Both the position numbers and the translations under genes were made by a program. Source: Ricinus communis (Eukaryota; Streptophyta; Magnoliopsida; Malpighiales; Euphorbiaceae). From it: a stretch of DNA of 64,000 nucleotides. The notes under the pieces were generated by a model, which saw only the letters and a list, made by a program, of their open reading frames with translations, did not search any database and was not told the DNA's origin. The stretch lies in contig NC_063261.1 of assembly GCF_019578655.1 (NCBI RefSeq), forward strand, positions 4,534,446 to 4,598,445, written 5' to 3'. Below are positions 24,089-35,393 of this stretch, in pieces; position 1 is the stretch's first letter, and every line of letters starts with the position of its first letter.

Positions 24089-24090
24089 TA

Positions 24091-25617
24091 TGACACAAGA
24101 AGCCACATGGGCATGTGGCCTTCACGTGTGAGTTGTGAGAAATGGCAGATTGCATGAAAGGTCCATATGAGAAGCCCACACGGCCATGTGCTCTCCGTGT
24201 TAGACTGACAAGCGAATTTTAGCATTACGTAAATTTGATTACATTAGCTTCAATACAGTTTTTCATGATCTTACAGGTCCAAAATTGAAAAATAGTCTTC
24301 ATCAACTTTGTAGAGGACTTCTAAGGTATAATTATTATGAATGGCTCATCTATATAATAGGTTGCTAAGGATGTGAAAACTTGGGTTGAAGTCAAATGTT
24401 GTGCAGTTCGTTTTTGTTTGGGTCAATCTCAATATTTGGGCCTTATCTAGAGTTAAAGATGTCTGATTGAGGTGATTCAAAGTCCTAAAATGAACTACTC
24501 TTTAAGAGATACAACATTAATAAAGAACATAAACCTCGATTCGATTTCAAAAATGCCCTAAAATATCCCACAAAGTAAAGAACGGATGGAGACACATATT
24601 CAAGCTACAAAAAGCTAAGGACGTCACACGACCGTATGGTGCCTATGTGGTTCCCATTTCAATCATAAAAATATACTATTTAAAGGAAATTTTAGGGTTA
24701 TTTTAAGGGAGTTCTGTTATATTTTCATTTCTAGAGAGAGAAACACTTAGAAACTTCCTTTTCCTTTCATTTTTAGGGTTTTAATTGGTATTTCTCAAGG
24801 AAGAACATCATTTCCTTTATTGCTTTCCAAGATTGAAAATTCAGAATTGAAGATTTCCATTTCTACTTTTCCATTGCTAGTTTTAGATCTTCTTCCTCTA
24901 ATCTTTACTTCTTTATTGTAATGTCTAGGAACTAATTTTCTTGCTATTTGGGTGTTGATGAACTCTAATTTGTTTTGTATGGATTGATTCAAAGTTAATG
25001 CAATTAATCTTTTCTATGAGTTGTTTTGTCCCTTTGGTTGCTTAATTATCTATTTCAATTGATAAGTCGATGTATTGATTGAGATTTATTTTCATAAACT
25101 GATTAAAGATAACTTTTTATGAATTGATCACATTTTAGGGATTGAGGATTGATTGGGATACTAGAGATAGATCTACAAGATCGTTTAGTTCAATAGTTCT
25201 TTAATCTTAATACGTGACCTAAGTGAGTGGGTTTGAGAAGAGATTCCTCTCCCTCATCTTAGAAATTAGGGGTTTAATCACTTGAAAAAAGTTTGAGCCT
25301 AATTTTATGGAATGCCAACTCAACTCTTAATTTGAATTAATTATTTTTTGTTTCATGAAATACTTAACTTACTAGGGGGATTCATTATCTAAATAGGCTT
25401 TATCCTTGATAAGTTTACCAATTATTTTAATCTTTGTTTTCAAGATTGTTTTACTTCTAAATTTAAATACACCCAAACAACATTTTGATTGCTAAAAGTT
25501 AGTGTATGATTGAAGGTAGTACTCATAATTAGGTCCCCAATAGAACGATACTCTTATTCATCATTATATTACTTGATACGAGCGGTGCACTTTGCCATGT
25601 GCGGATAGCGCGCATCA
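24091..25617 (+). repeat. 5' LTR of Athila-like element 2
   Basis: About 1527 bp, from TGACACAAG (just where copia RNase H coding stops) to CGCGCATCA, directly before a primer-binding site. The 3' part has the Athila-type ending 'ACTTGATACGAGCGGTGCACTT'. Words of CACACGGCCATGTG type lie at 24103-24190 and 24623-24652, followed by a TATA-like CTATTTAAAG at 24676. The 5' border is inferred from the end of copia homology. Confidence 0.68.
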
Positions 25618-25623
25618 AATTTT

Positions 25624-25641
25624 TGACGTTGTTGCCGTTGA
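25624..25641 (+). other. Primer-binding site, decayed tRNA-Asp type
   Basis: TGACGTTGTTGCCGTTGA follows the LTR after TTTT. It matches the Athila site TGGCGCCGTTGCCGGGGA (seen intact in element 3 at 43008) at most positions. Confidence 0.7.
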
Positions 25642-25739
25642 CTCTTTTCTATTGTGATATTATTAGTAATTTAAAAGCTAGTGATTTAGCGTTTTTTATT
25701 TTTCAATTGATTGATCTTTATTGTGTTTGTGTTTTCTTT

Positions 25740-28310
25740 AGGTGCCTGAATCTGTGTTTGACCTGAGCTAGTTCGATGGAACTATTCGCTTACGAAACCA
25801 GATTGGAAAGAACTTTAAGAAGCAGTGAAGAGAAGAACGAGAACAAGCTTTGGCTGAAGTGGTGGCAGAGTTACAAAATCGAAATCAAGAAGGAGAACCA
25901 AACTATGAAGAGGAACAGTTAAGAATGGCAGCTCCATATAAGGAGAGAACCATGCAAGATTATGCACGTCCAACTCGTAATGAGGCTACATCAAATATTG
26001 TTAGGCTAAATGTTGCGATAAAAAACTTTGAGATCAAGCCCAACATTATTCAGATGGTGGAAAACAATTGCGTGTTTGATGGTTTGCCCAATGAGGATCC
26101 AAACACCCATTTGGATTATTTTTTTTGAGATTTGCGATATCTTCAAGATTAATGGGGTATCAAATGATGTTCGATTAATGCTATTCCTATTTTCATTAAG
26201 GGATAAGCAAAAAAAGTGGTTGAAATCATTTTCAGCTAGGACATTTATGACTTGGAATTAGCTGGCCGAGAAATTCTTGGAGAGATACTTTCCACCTTCT
26301 AAGATGACCAAGTTGAGGAATGATATAACAGGGTTTCTTCAACAAGAGAATGAGACTCTGTATGATTGCTGAGAATGTCTCAAGGATTTACTGAGGAGCT
26401 ATCCACATCATGGTTTACCTTTATGGCAACAAATTCAGACATTCTTTAATGGACTGAATTATGCAAGTAAACAGTCTATTAATGCTGCAGCAGGTGGATC
26501 ACTGAACAATAAGACTCTTGAGGAAGCTATGGATTTTATTGATGATATGGTAGTCATAAACCACCAGTGGCAGAATCCAAGAGAGCAGGTTTGAGTTAAA
26601 GGGAGTGGAATCCATGCGGTAGACCCTATGGTAGTTGTGAATGCACAGTTAAAGGCCTTGAGCAAGAAGATGGATGCTTTGACTATGTCTTCATCTGGAA
26701 GACAAGCACAAGTTATGACTTGTGATTAGTGTGGGGGTGGTCATCAAAGTCGATATTTCCAAAGCAACAATACGCTCCCTAAGCTGGAGCAGGTTGATTA
26801 TGTGGAAAATGCTCCTAGGCAGCAGAATAACCCCTATAACAATACCTATAACCTGGAGTGGAGAAATCATCTGAATTTCTCTTGGGAGAACCAAAATCAA
26901 TAAAGACCACCACCTCCAGGTTTTCAGCAATAAGACCAATAGCAAGCTCCTCATAGAAGAGTAATCTGGAGGAGATGATGGAGAAGTTTATCTCGGCGTC
27001 CGAAATAAGGTTCCAGACTACTGAGACTGCTCTTAGAATCCAACAAGCTTTGATTCAAAATTTGGAGAATCAAGTGGGGTAGATTGCAAAGCTTTTGAGT
27101 GAAAGGCCTCAAGGAAGTTTGCCAAGCAACACAAAAGCTAACCCTAAGGAGCAGTTTAAGATTATCACATTGTGAAGTGGTAAAGAGTTAAAAACTATGT
27201 TGAATAAAGTAGATGAGAAATCTACTACTACTAAGAAGGTTGATGATAAAAAAGATGGTACACAGGCTGAAGTGGAAGATAAAGTAGAAGTAACATCAAA
27301 GCCTATCCCTTTTATGAAGGAGTATAGACTGAGGGTACCATTTCTAGCCTGTCTTTTGAAAGACGAATTAGATACACAATTTGGTAAGTTTGTTGAACTC
27401 TTTAAATAATTGCATATTAACATACCTTTTATGGAACCTCTATCGTAGATGCCCAAGTATGCTAAGTTCTTAAAGGAACTCCTCTCTTACAAGAGGAAGC
27501 TTAATGAAGTGTTAATGGTGCATCTGTCGGAGAAGAGCTCGTGAATCATTCAGAGGCGATTACCAAAGAAGCTAAAAGACCCAAGTAGTTTTACTATCCC
27601 TTGTTTTATTGGTAATTTAAATGTTGATAATGCACATTTTGACTTGGGAGCTAGCATTAGTGTTATGCCTTATAATTTGTTCAAGAAACTAGGACTTGGA
27701 GAACCTAAACCAACACTCATGAGTGTTCAGCTAGCTGATAAATCTGTTGTATACCCTAGGGGTATCATTGAAGATGTATTGGTAAAGGTTCAAGAGTTTA
27801 TTTTTCCTGTGGATTTTATGATCATGGATATGGATGAGTATGTTGATGTTTCCCTTATCCTTGATAGACCCTTTCTTGCTACAGTTAAAGCCATTATTGA
27901 TGTTCATGATGGTAAGCTCATTCTTAGGGTAGGAGATTAATAATTGACCTTTCAAACCACTAATGGTATGAAACACGCACTTGCACTTGATGATATAGAT
28001 TCTAATGATGATATGATAGAGCATGAAACTATCAATTCTATTTCATTTATTGTTGCTAAAAACCCTTTTGAGTTATATATCTTGTAAAAAATAGGAAAAA
28101 TTGGGAACATCAAAAGCTATTGAGTAGTTAGCTTATCTAATAGTTGGAAAATCGATAAAGAAGTGGGCATTTGAAGCTATTGAGATGACCAAGGAAGAAA
28201 GAATGAAGCCTCCTACTAAAGACTAACCAACATTAAAGCTTAAGCAGTTCCCATCTCATTTAGAATATACATTTTTGGTGGAGATGATTATGCTCCTTGA
28301 TGCAGGTTGA
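25740..28310 (+). pseudogene. Athila-like element 2: gag and protease
   Basis: Gag begins near 25780 (the frame from 25850 reads MAEVVAELQNRNQEG). It carries the Athila gag boxes: ARPTRNEATSNIVR, FEIKPNIIQMVENNCVFDGL, EDPNTHLDYFF, LFSLRDKQKKWLKS and NAAAGGSLNNKTLEEA (near 26480-26525). The C-terminal part follows (QNLENQVG, 27056-27080; YKxEYRLRVPFLA). Protease is at 27644-27940 with LGASISVMPYNLFKKLGLGE (27641-27700) and VSLILDRPFL, so the usual ILGRPFL Gly is Asp. The chain continues to PTLKLKQFPSHLEYTFLVE (about 28230-28285), the lead-in to RT, and stops there. Several stops and frameshifts are present. Confidence 0.83.
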
Positions 28311-28489
28311 TGGAGATGGTGGTATGGAGGACTAGACCTCCACTTTGTTCTAGCATTTGAGCTAGACTTTTATTTTGATTTGTTTTTATGTCTTTTATTT
28401 TAATTTTAGATGATTGTACTTAATTAGGATATCTTCGGTGTTTTTATTTTTTTTTATTATTGGTTGACTACATATGCTATAACCTTTAC
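28311..28489 (+). other. Short 3' tail of element 2, T-rich
   Basis: After the RT lead-in the sequence becomes T-rich and non-coding (TTTTGATTTGTTTTTATG..). It may be the beginning of the post-pol region of element 2. No 3' LTR of this element is present. Confidence 0.4.
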
Positions 28490-28595
28490 TTTTGTTTTTA
28501 GTTGTTCGATAGATAGACTAGAAAAAGCGGTTACTCTCATCATAGAGTTTTCCATTTTTTCCTCGATATTTAGATCCAAAAAATGGGTGCTAACA
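28490..28595 (-). repeat. Truncated 3' LTR of Tat copy 1
   Basis: The minus strand begins TGTTAGCACCC after the polypurine-like CAAATCGGAGGCAGC (28596-28610). The roughly 100 bp match the start of the LTR at 60802 (TGTGAGCACC) and at 49354 (TGTCAGTACC). Homology stops at about 28490, so some 2.1 kb of LTR is missing. Confidence 0.7.
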
Positions 28596-29308
28596 GCTGC
28601 CTCCGATTTGTCAAAATTTATTAGCATGCAAATACGTTAAATAAATTTAGAAAAATCTTAGACATCAAAGATACGGCAAAAATGATATTTGAGCTGTATA
28701 AGCCACGCTTCATAAGCTCAGACTTCGATTGATGATTCGATGTGGGGCCACACCCACTTGGATTAAGGACTTCGCTTGCTTAGAACTTCGCTCAATTGAG
28801 GAGTTGTCAATTTCACTCCATTAGGGATTAAGAACTTCACCTACTTGAATTTGAGGACTTTGCCTACTTAGGTTTGAGGACTTTGCTTGCTTTTTTGGGA
28901 ATCACACCCATTTGAATTGGGAACCATGCCTATGCAATTGGGACTATGCCCGTTGAATTTGTGATTGTAGAGACCTCCCTTGGCTACTTTCCATTCTAGG
29001 AAATAATTTCGCCGCTTCGGGTCGATTTGGTAATTTTCCACTTTCAAGTACTTGGGTTGAAAATTCCCGCCTCGAGGCACAATTTGACTTGTTTTGATGT
29101 TTTCCAGAAGTTATAATAGCATTTGGTCTACCCAAGGACTAAAATATAATTTTATCGAGTCATGGACCAAACTTATAATTTTCTTGAAAACTTCTCTTTA
29201 GTGTGTCAATCATACTTCTATGTCTTCTGTAGACTTTTATCAAATTTTAGACTAAAATTCAATTTTGGCAGGTCAGGGACCTAAATGACATCTGTGCCCC
29301 TCCTTAGG

Positions 29309-29320
29309 ACATACATATAG
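29309..29320 (+). promoter_or_regulatory. Promoter of the antisense PMD gene, copy 1
   Basis: ACATACATATAG, with a following C/T-rich leader (29330-29420), corresponds to GATATATATATAGG at 61481 in copy 2. It faces the PMD gene and opposes the retroelement's transcription. Confidence 0.5.
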
Positions 29321-29936
29321 GCTTATCCATTCTTCTTTCTTCACCTTACTCATTTCCTTAATTTCTTTCTAAAGCTTCTTTTGCTCTTTCTTTGATTTCT
29401 TGCTCATTTCTCAGCCAATTTCCAAAAATTCATTCTCCAAATGGCAAGTTCATCTTTTGGACTTACTATACGCACCCCAACTGCACTAAATTAGGAGTTT
29501 ACTGCTCCAATTTTCTACCAAAATTACCTTGGGCTTATGAAAAGAAAGGAGATTCCTCTTCTAGCAAAATTGAGCACACATCGCGCCTTTTGAACCATTA
29601 GAGAAGTATTTCTTGACCTAAACTTGTTTTCTATAACTTAAAAACTTAAAATGCATGTTAATTAATCAAAGTATATGCAAATTTATGAAAAAATTAAAGA
29701 AATCCAAGAACCCTAACTGCGGTCGATCATTGTATATCTGTTGAATCGGTGTACTTCTGATCGACTACATGTAGTGCCGATTCAGCTCTACACAGCAGAA
29801 ATAGCTATACACAGACCGGACCAAGGTGTTCTAAAGTTTTTTCATGAAAATAACATCAAATAGACATATATTTACCTCCTCAGAGTATTTGGTATGTGTG
29901 TGATACTTAAATACCTATTTTTTACTTTCTCGAGCG

Positions 29937-32067
29937 ACGTAGTGCCAATTCTGTTTGCCGAAAACTTCTACACCTCACGAGTGGTTTGACGAACTGCCTA
30001 GCTTAGTTTAGGCTAGGATTAGGAACACTAGCTTCCGTCGGTTCTTGGCCACACTATCTTTGGTCACTAGGAGTATCGATCGCTTCTCGATTTATGCCTT
30101 GTTAGAGAGATGGATGGATATGACACACACCTTCCATACTCCTGTTGGTGAGTTGACTCTTTCTCCCCTTGCATTTTCTACTATCATTCGCATCAATTTC
30201 TATGGCACGCCCGTGCCTTCTAACAATGGGATTCATTATCGGTGTCTCGAGGCTCGAGAGTGCTTCATCATTGACTTACTAGGGTTCTCGCTGATGCTCA
30301 AGAGTGCGAGATGCATTGCTTATTACTGCATCCCTCTCCACCACCGAGGCTTTATTCCTCAAAATGCTCAAGAGGTTGACCAGTTGGCCCAGGCTTTCCT
30401 AGTGTACCTTTTTGGTACTACTCTGTTCAGTGACTTTGGGAGCTCGCTAAATTTTCATTATCTAGCATCTCTACGAGACCTAGACTAGGTTTCCTTTTAT
30501 GATTGGAGCTCTATGGCCCTCGCGTACCTTTATCAAAAGATGGACGTCATTGTTCTTGGTGGTAAAAGGATTGTGGTTTCTGACATGCGATCTAAGTAAG
30601 TTGTCTTGACTTCCTTCATTTTAGTTACTTTTATATAAATATCATGTGCGCTGATTCCTCATTCTTACAGGTCTAGGCCTTGGAGATCATCCTTCTGGTG
30701 GGCTCACAACCCATCTACACCTTGCGAGCTTTCCCTCACTTGAGCCGTTAGGGCTCAAGCAAGACAGTAGCTTAGGAGTGGTCACAAGTTTCATATGCAC
30801 CATACGTGGATCAACAACCTGACTTGGACATGGTAAACATAATTTGTTAGTTACACTCGTGTTTTATTTATATCATCACTTACTTTCTCTGGTTTACAGA
30901 TCCAGAGTGATTGGCTGGGAGAGCGTGACTAGTGGGAGCCTTTTATGCTGTTTGTGGCTGACCTCGAGTAGATGAGGATCTTGTTGGCTGGGCCCACTTG
31001 TCAAACTTAGTATCTTGGCAAAGGTTTTACAGTTTGGAGCAAGGTCCCAACAAGCGTCGAGTTCCTTTGCCTCCTCCCCTCTTTCCATGTTTTGGACAAC
31101 GGATCTCGCTAGAGAGGAGCTAGTAGAGTGTTTAAATAGGTATGACGAGCTTGAGGACTTCATGATCCTTTCATGGCTGATTAATTATACCTCATTCATC
31201 CCACAGCTACTGAGGACTTTAGCTTTCAATGATGCCACCATCGTTCAGGTATTTTCTCAGATTATTGGGAATTCTCTCTTTTTTACCATGTACTGCTCTT
31301 TTATTCACCTATTCATAGCTTGTTCACCAAGCCCCTGCTATCCATGAGCCAATTGAAGAAAGGCCTTCTCGACGCATCCGGCTTTTCCATATTGCATGCT
31401 CATCCGCCGGCGTGACTTATGAATGAGGCACCATTTATGGCTACATCAAATGTGCTCCCAAGGACTATCTCATTCCCTCCTGACTCGATGGTTTCACATA
31501 GGAGCCAACTTAGTGTAATAGAGCACCATCTCGCTATGGATCAATATTTCTCTCCGGAGTTTGTCCTCAGCAACTGCACAGATGTAAGCTTTTGCCTTTC
31601 TTTTGCGTTTTTATCACTTTGGCTTTCTTGAAAAGGTTAGCGACATATATTTAAATACAAGTTCAAAGACTAGTTTGAGCATGTACATCGACTGGTTGGG
31701 GCCGCGAGGAGACATTTCTTCGGCCTTGGCGAGGATTGGCGGGTAAGACTTAAACAAATTATAATTTATAAAATGAAAAATGTATGCATGAAATGTGTGA
31801 AATGTGCTAACTAATTCTCCTTTTTGGGTTTTCATCAGAGGGACCGTGAGGGACTGCAGGGGCAGTTAGATGACCAGTAGCTTCAGCTTGATGCTTAACA
31901 GCGACAGATTAATACCATTACTCTCCAGTTATCAGCATTATAGACTCAAGGGATGGATGTTGAGTCGGACGATAAGATGGATAGTCTAGGAGGGAACTCT
32001 AGTTTTGACTTCCCTATGCTTGTACTTTTTTTGACTTCCTTGTGCTTGTACTTTTTTTTCTATATGT
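29937..32067 (+). pseudogene. Plant mobile domain (PMD) gene, antisense within Tat copy 1
   Basis: The PMD core reads YALLERWMDMTHTFHTPVGE then LTLSPLAFSTI (30091-30180), the family's 'L.ERWrpeTHTFhlp.GEmTiTL.DV' box. It continues with EARECFIIDLLGFS, HHRGFIP and FLVYLFGTTLFSDFGSS. Exons inferred from GT..AG borders: to 30595, 30671-30832, 30900-31248, 31319-31583, 31669-31742 and from 31839. The last encodes a Gln/Leu-rich coiled-coil-like tail (REGLQGQLDDQ..) and an acidic end (DVESDDKMDSLGG), with a stop near 32065. Several in-frame stops (for example at 30486) make this copy dead. PMD proteins are plant-specific, found both as host silencing factors (MAIN family) and inside transposons; the biochemical role in transposons is unknown. 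Orientation is opposite to pol. Confidence 0.82.
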
Positions 32068-32221
32068 AAAGCTTGAAACTTTTCTACAGACTTTTAATTT
32101 TTGAAGATATAAGATGTATTGCCTTTTGGATTGCCCCTATTTTCTAAATTTGCACGATAAAAATTGCATCAGGAGGCCATGCAACTAAATCTCTTTTCTA
32201 TTATTTTGCTTTTGCCAATTT

Positions 32222-32656
32222 TTTCCTAAGTCGCCCTTTTGGATTTTCAACTTAGTAGGCTATTGTCTTAACTTTTGTCTAAGTCACCCCTTTAGGTTTT
32301 CAACTTAGCAGACTTTATTTTTGCCTAAGCCGCCCTTTCGAGTTTTCAACTTAGCTTTTTGTTCTTTCTCTTTTTTTTTTCTTTTTACTTACTTCTTTTT
32401 GTAGATTTGGCTACTTCAAATATTGATTTTTCCTAGCCTTGCTTGAGTCGAGAACTAGATGGTTTATCTAAGGATGCAGATGCAAATTTTGCAAAGAATA
32501 AATAAAAAGATTATGCTTCTTTTCAATTAGTGCATAAAAAGTTTGGAACTTTTCAGATACTTTTCTTTTCATATTTTCTATCTGACTATTTTCTCTTTTT
32601 TATCTTGACTTTTGCCTAACCAGCCTTTTCAAGTTTTCTGATCAGTAGGTTATTTT
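32222..32656 (+). repeat. Dispersed tandem repeat (CTAAGCCGCCCTTTCGAGTTTTCAACTTAG-like)
   Basis: Four units with the core CTAAGYCRCCCYTT..GTTTTCAACTTAG at about 32225, 32277, 32325 and (diverged) 32615, with T-rich spacers. They lie between the PMD gene end and the integrase end, so both convergent transcripts would carry them at their 3' ends. Confidence 0.65.
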
Positions 32657-32661
32657 TTCTA

Positions 32662-34606
32662 TTATTTTTTATTTTTTATACAATGGCATTTCTTGAGACG
32701 TTCTATGTTGATTGGTGATATGCATAGTTTTACATATTTTTACTTGCATATTATTGTGTATTTTCTTAGCAATTATTGTATTTTTATTCCAAGATCACCC
32801 GTGTTTTGTGTCCTTTTGTATTCCAGGAGATTTTATAGGTCCATCATTAGTGTTTGAGCAATACTAGATCAATTCCAGGCGAAAACGGATGTAATTAGAG
32901 GCGTTTGATTTTAGATTAACAATTGGGAAGTCAACACAGCCCATGTTGGAGCTCGTGCAGAAATTTCAGGCCATGTAGCTTAAGCACTTTGAAGCAGTAC
33001 ATTTTCCGAGGGTACCACGCCCTAGAGCACGGACCGTGTTTATTAACACGGGCCAGAACACAACCCGTATTGGCCAACACGGGCAAGAACACGGCCATGG
33101 TCGATTCAGTTCGTTCTTCCAACTAGAGCTAACATGGCCCATGTTGAGGGACATAGGCTAGAACACGCTCGTATTTGCGCAAGGAATAAAAGGAATGAGC
33201 CAAAAATAGAAGAGAGAGTTTCAGATCGGTGACTTTGACTTTTGATCTTTTGTTGTAATTTTCCTAGACGTGTTGTTAGGCATTTCAAGGGGCTTTCAGG
33301 AAATGGATTTCACCTTGGAACGTCAGATTCGTGATCTAGGTTTTGGATTGAATATTAAGGAGGAGTTTTGGAGCAAATCAAGGAGCAATTTCACTTTTTC
33401 GAGGATACGATTTTTTAATATTTGTCGTTATACTAGGCTACATCGATAGGTTCACTGCCTTAGTTGTAGTTGCATACGCAGCCCACCAATTGGGTCAGTG
33501 ATTTCATTCCCTTCCAGGTCTGAGATCTTAGTAGCATCTCCAGGGAGAATTCTCTTGACCAAGTATGGGCCTTTCCAATTTGGTCTGAACTTCCCTCTTG
33601 GGTCGAATGGAGTAGGTCTTGTATGCTTTAAGACGATATCACCAGCTCTAATCTTTCCTGGCTTTACTTTCGTACTGAATGCCCTAGCTATCATTTTCTG
33701 GTACAACTGCGTGTGGTATAGGGCTATCATCTTTTTCTCATCAATCAAAGCCAGTTACTAATATCTTTGCTCAATCCATTGGTACTCTAGTATTTTCGCC
33801 TCTAACACAACTCTCAAAGACTTTAACTCGACTGGTAATACCGCATCAGTTTAATAAAGCATAGCGAATGGAGTTTGCCCAATCGATATTCACTTGGTTA
33901 TCTGGTACCCCTAAAGCTCTAACTCGACAACCAATCCTTGTGAGTCCATACCATCTTTGAAAGTATCTTCTTCAGACTCTTGTTGGTTGCCTCTACCGCT
34001 CCATTCGCCTGAGTCTATACTGAGAAGACCTATGATGTTCAATCTTGTACTCCATCAGCAGGTCCACTGTCTCACCCATGAATTGTACTCGTTATCCATC
34101 ACAACATGATGTGAGACTCCATATCTGTAGATCAGGTTCCTTTTTATGAATTTGGCCATATGTCTTACTCCTACGGTGGTGAATGACTCGGCTTTGTCCC
34201 ATTTCAAAAAGTAATCGATGGCTGTGACTATGAACCTGTGTCCATTCAAATAAGGCTTTATTTCTCCAATAATGTTGATACCCCATGCTGCAAAAGACTA
34301 AGGAGACATCAAGTTGTGCAGCTCGGTTGGAGGCACCTGACTCAGGTTACTGTATAGCTAGCACTCTTGGCATTTCCTCACTAATGCTATACAATCCTTC
34401 TCCATTGTCAACCAGTAATAACCTTGCCACATGATTTTTCTAGTTAAGACAATTCCACTTATATGAAGCCAGCGTACTCTTTTATGTATTTCCTCCATCA
34501 ATACTTGAGCTTCTGCTTTAATTACATATCGGAGCTGTACGCCCAACACCATTCTTTTATACAAGACTCCCTCGTGGCTGATGTAATTCACAGCTTGGAC
34601 TTGCAA
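32662..34606 (-). pseudogene. Tat copy 1 integrase (interrupted by solo LTR)
   Basis: Minus strand. The zinc-binding part ends with IVLTRKIMWQGYYWLTMEKD and VRKCQEC (34450-34360). The catalytic core reads FAAWGINIIGEIKP (usual 'WGiDviGpi', first Asp replaced by Asn), HRFIVTAIDYFLKWDKAESF (34235-34176) and HHVVMDNEYN (second catalytic Asp kept). Near 33650 comes the GPY-type module FDPRGKFRPNWKGPYLVKRI, then EGNEITDPI. There the solo LTR 32716-33488 interrupts it; the frame resumes as NIERLKKCHCIKNKK and a stop at 32664-32662. Several stops and frameshifts (34000-33760) mean it is inactive. Confidence 0.85.
32716..33488 (+). repeat. Solo LTR (Athila-like) with ATTGG target duplication
   Basis: Starts TGATATGCATAG and ends GCAGCCCACCA; ATTGG at 32711-32715 is repeated at 33489-33493. 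It is 773 bp, against about 1500 bp for related LTRs, lacking much of the middle/3' part. It keeps the CACGGGCC/GGCCATG words (32935-33175) followed by AATAAAAGG (33185) and the conserved end CATCGATAGGTTCACTGCCT. No internal sequence is attached, as expected after recombination between two LTRs. Confidence 0.9.
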
Positions 34607-34946
34607 CGCATACCTTTCCTTGGTTGTCGCTTCCTTTGGATACTCTCTGTCTTTTATGAACTTTTAAACCATGGCTTCTCTTTTGGTTCCATCTGAACTT
34701 GCATAATTTGATTCCCATGATTACAAGGCGTACTTGACTTCACGATTACCAAAGGTTTCATTAACAGGTATGAGGGATTAACCCACATAGATGATAGAGT
34801 AACTGACACATCTGCCATCTGATTCTCATCCTGAGGCAAGTGTAAAAAGGAACACTTAGAGAAGCTCCATACTGAAGTCCTAAGATAGTTGACATACGGC
34901 TTCAACCTCTCTTCTTTTACTTCTCATTCCTTGAGGCCTTATTGAA

Positions 34947-35156
34947 TCACCAACACTGAATCCTGTAAACCGTTAGATGCTTAGCTCCTGCTATCACAGT
35001 TGCTTCTAATCTAAATAAATAGGCTTTATAATTCGCCATGTTATTAGTCACTTTGAAGTCCAACTTCTTGACCATTGGCAGCATCTCCCCTTTTAGCATG
35101 ATCAGAACTACTCTTAAGCCTGCGCTTCTTGCGTTCACAGCTCTATCGAAGTACAT
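34947..35156 (-). pseudogene. Archaeal-type RNase H of Tat copy 1
   Basis: Reads MYFDRAVNARSAGLRVVLIM, then LKGEMLPMVKKLDFKVTNNM and ANYKAYLFRLEATVIAGAKH, matching the second RNase H of Tat elements ('WkLyFDGA.n..GaGaGvvLisP.G..', 'cTNNxAEYEAli.GLe.A'). The usual FDGA is FDRA and the EYEA glutamate region reads NYKA, so catalytic residues are lost. It lies between the normal RNase H and integrase. This domain is the strongest marker for the Tat lineage. Confidence 0.82.
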
Positions 35157-35393
35157 CTTTCATTCGTGGATCTCGATTGCCCCTAGATTCTCATCAGGGA
35201 ATTCCATATTCTAAGAGTCGTCCCCTTCAATCGCGTTCTGGGCTAGAAACTCAGCCATAACCCTACACTTGACTACCTTCTTAGTAAAGTATTCAATGTC
35301 AAATTCTATTAGGAGCACCAACCATCTAGCCAGCTTTCTCATAAGAGATGGAGTCTCGAATAAGTACTTCAAAGGGTCTATCTTTAAAATTTC

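Larger units (their letters stand above)
20458..24090 (-). mobile_element. SIRE/Maximus-like copia element, 3' part, minus strand
   Basis: Read right to left: RNase H end (24088-23605), about 0.5 kb of non-coding DNA, an internal promoter and extra ORF (23144 to about 22000), a polypurine tract AAAAAAGGGGCAGAC (about 21487-21501) and a 3' LTR. The order RNase H, extra ORF, LTR is that of SIRE/Maximus copia elements. The 5' part is cut by the LTR of Athila-like element 2 at about 24090. Confidence 0.72.

Noticed and set aside
29937..32067. PMD gene as an independent host gene with a retrotransposon nearby
   Set aside because: The same gene at the same place and orientation in both Tat copies, together with colinear flanks, shows it belongs to the element.
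33106..33288. Small minus-strand ORFs inside the solo LTR
   Set aside because: Short, low-complexity and inside U3/R of an LTR with a defined TSD.
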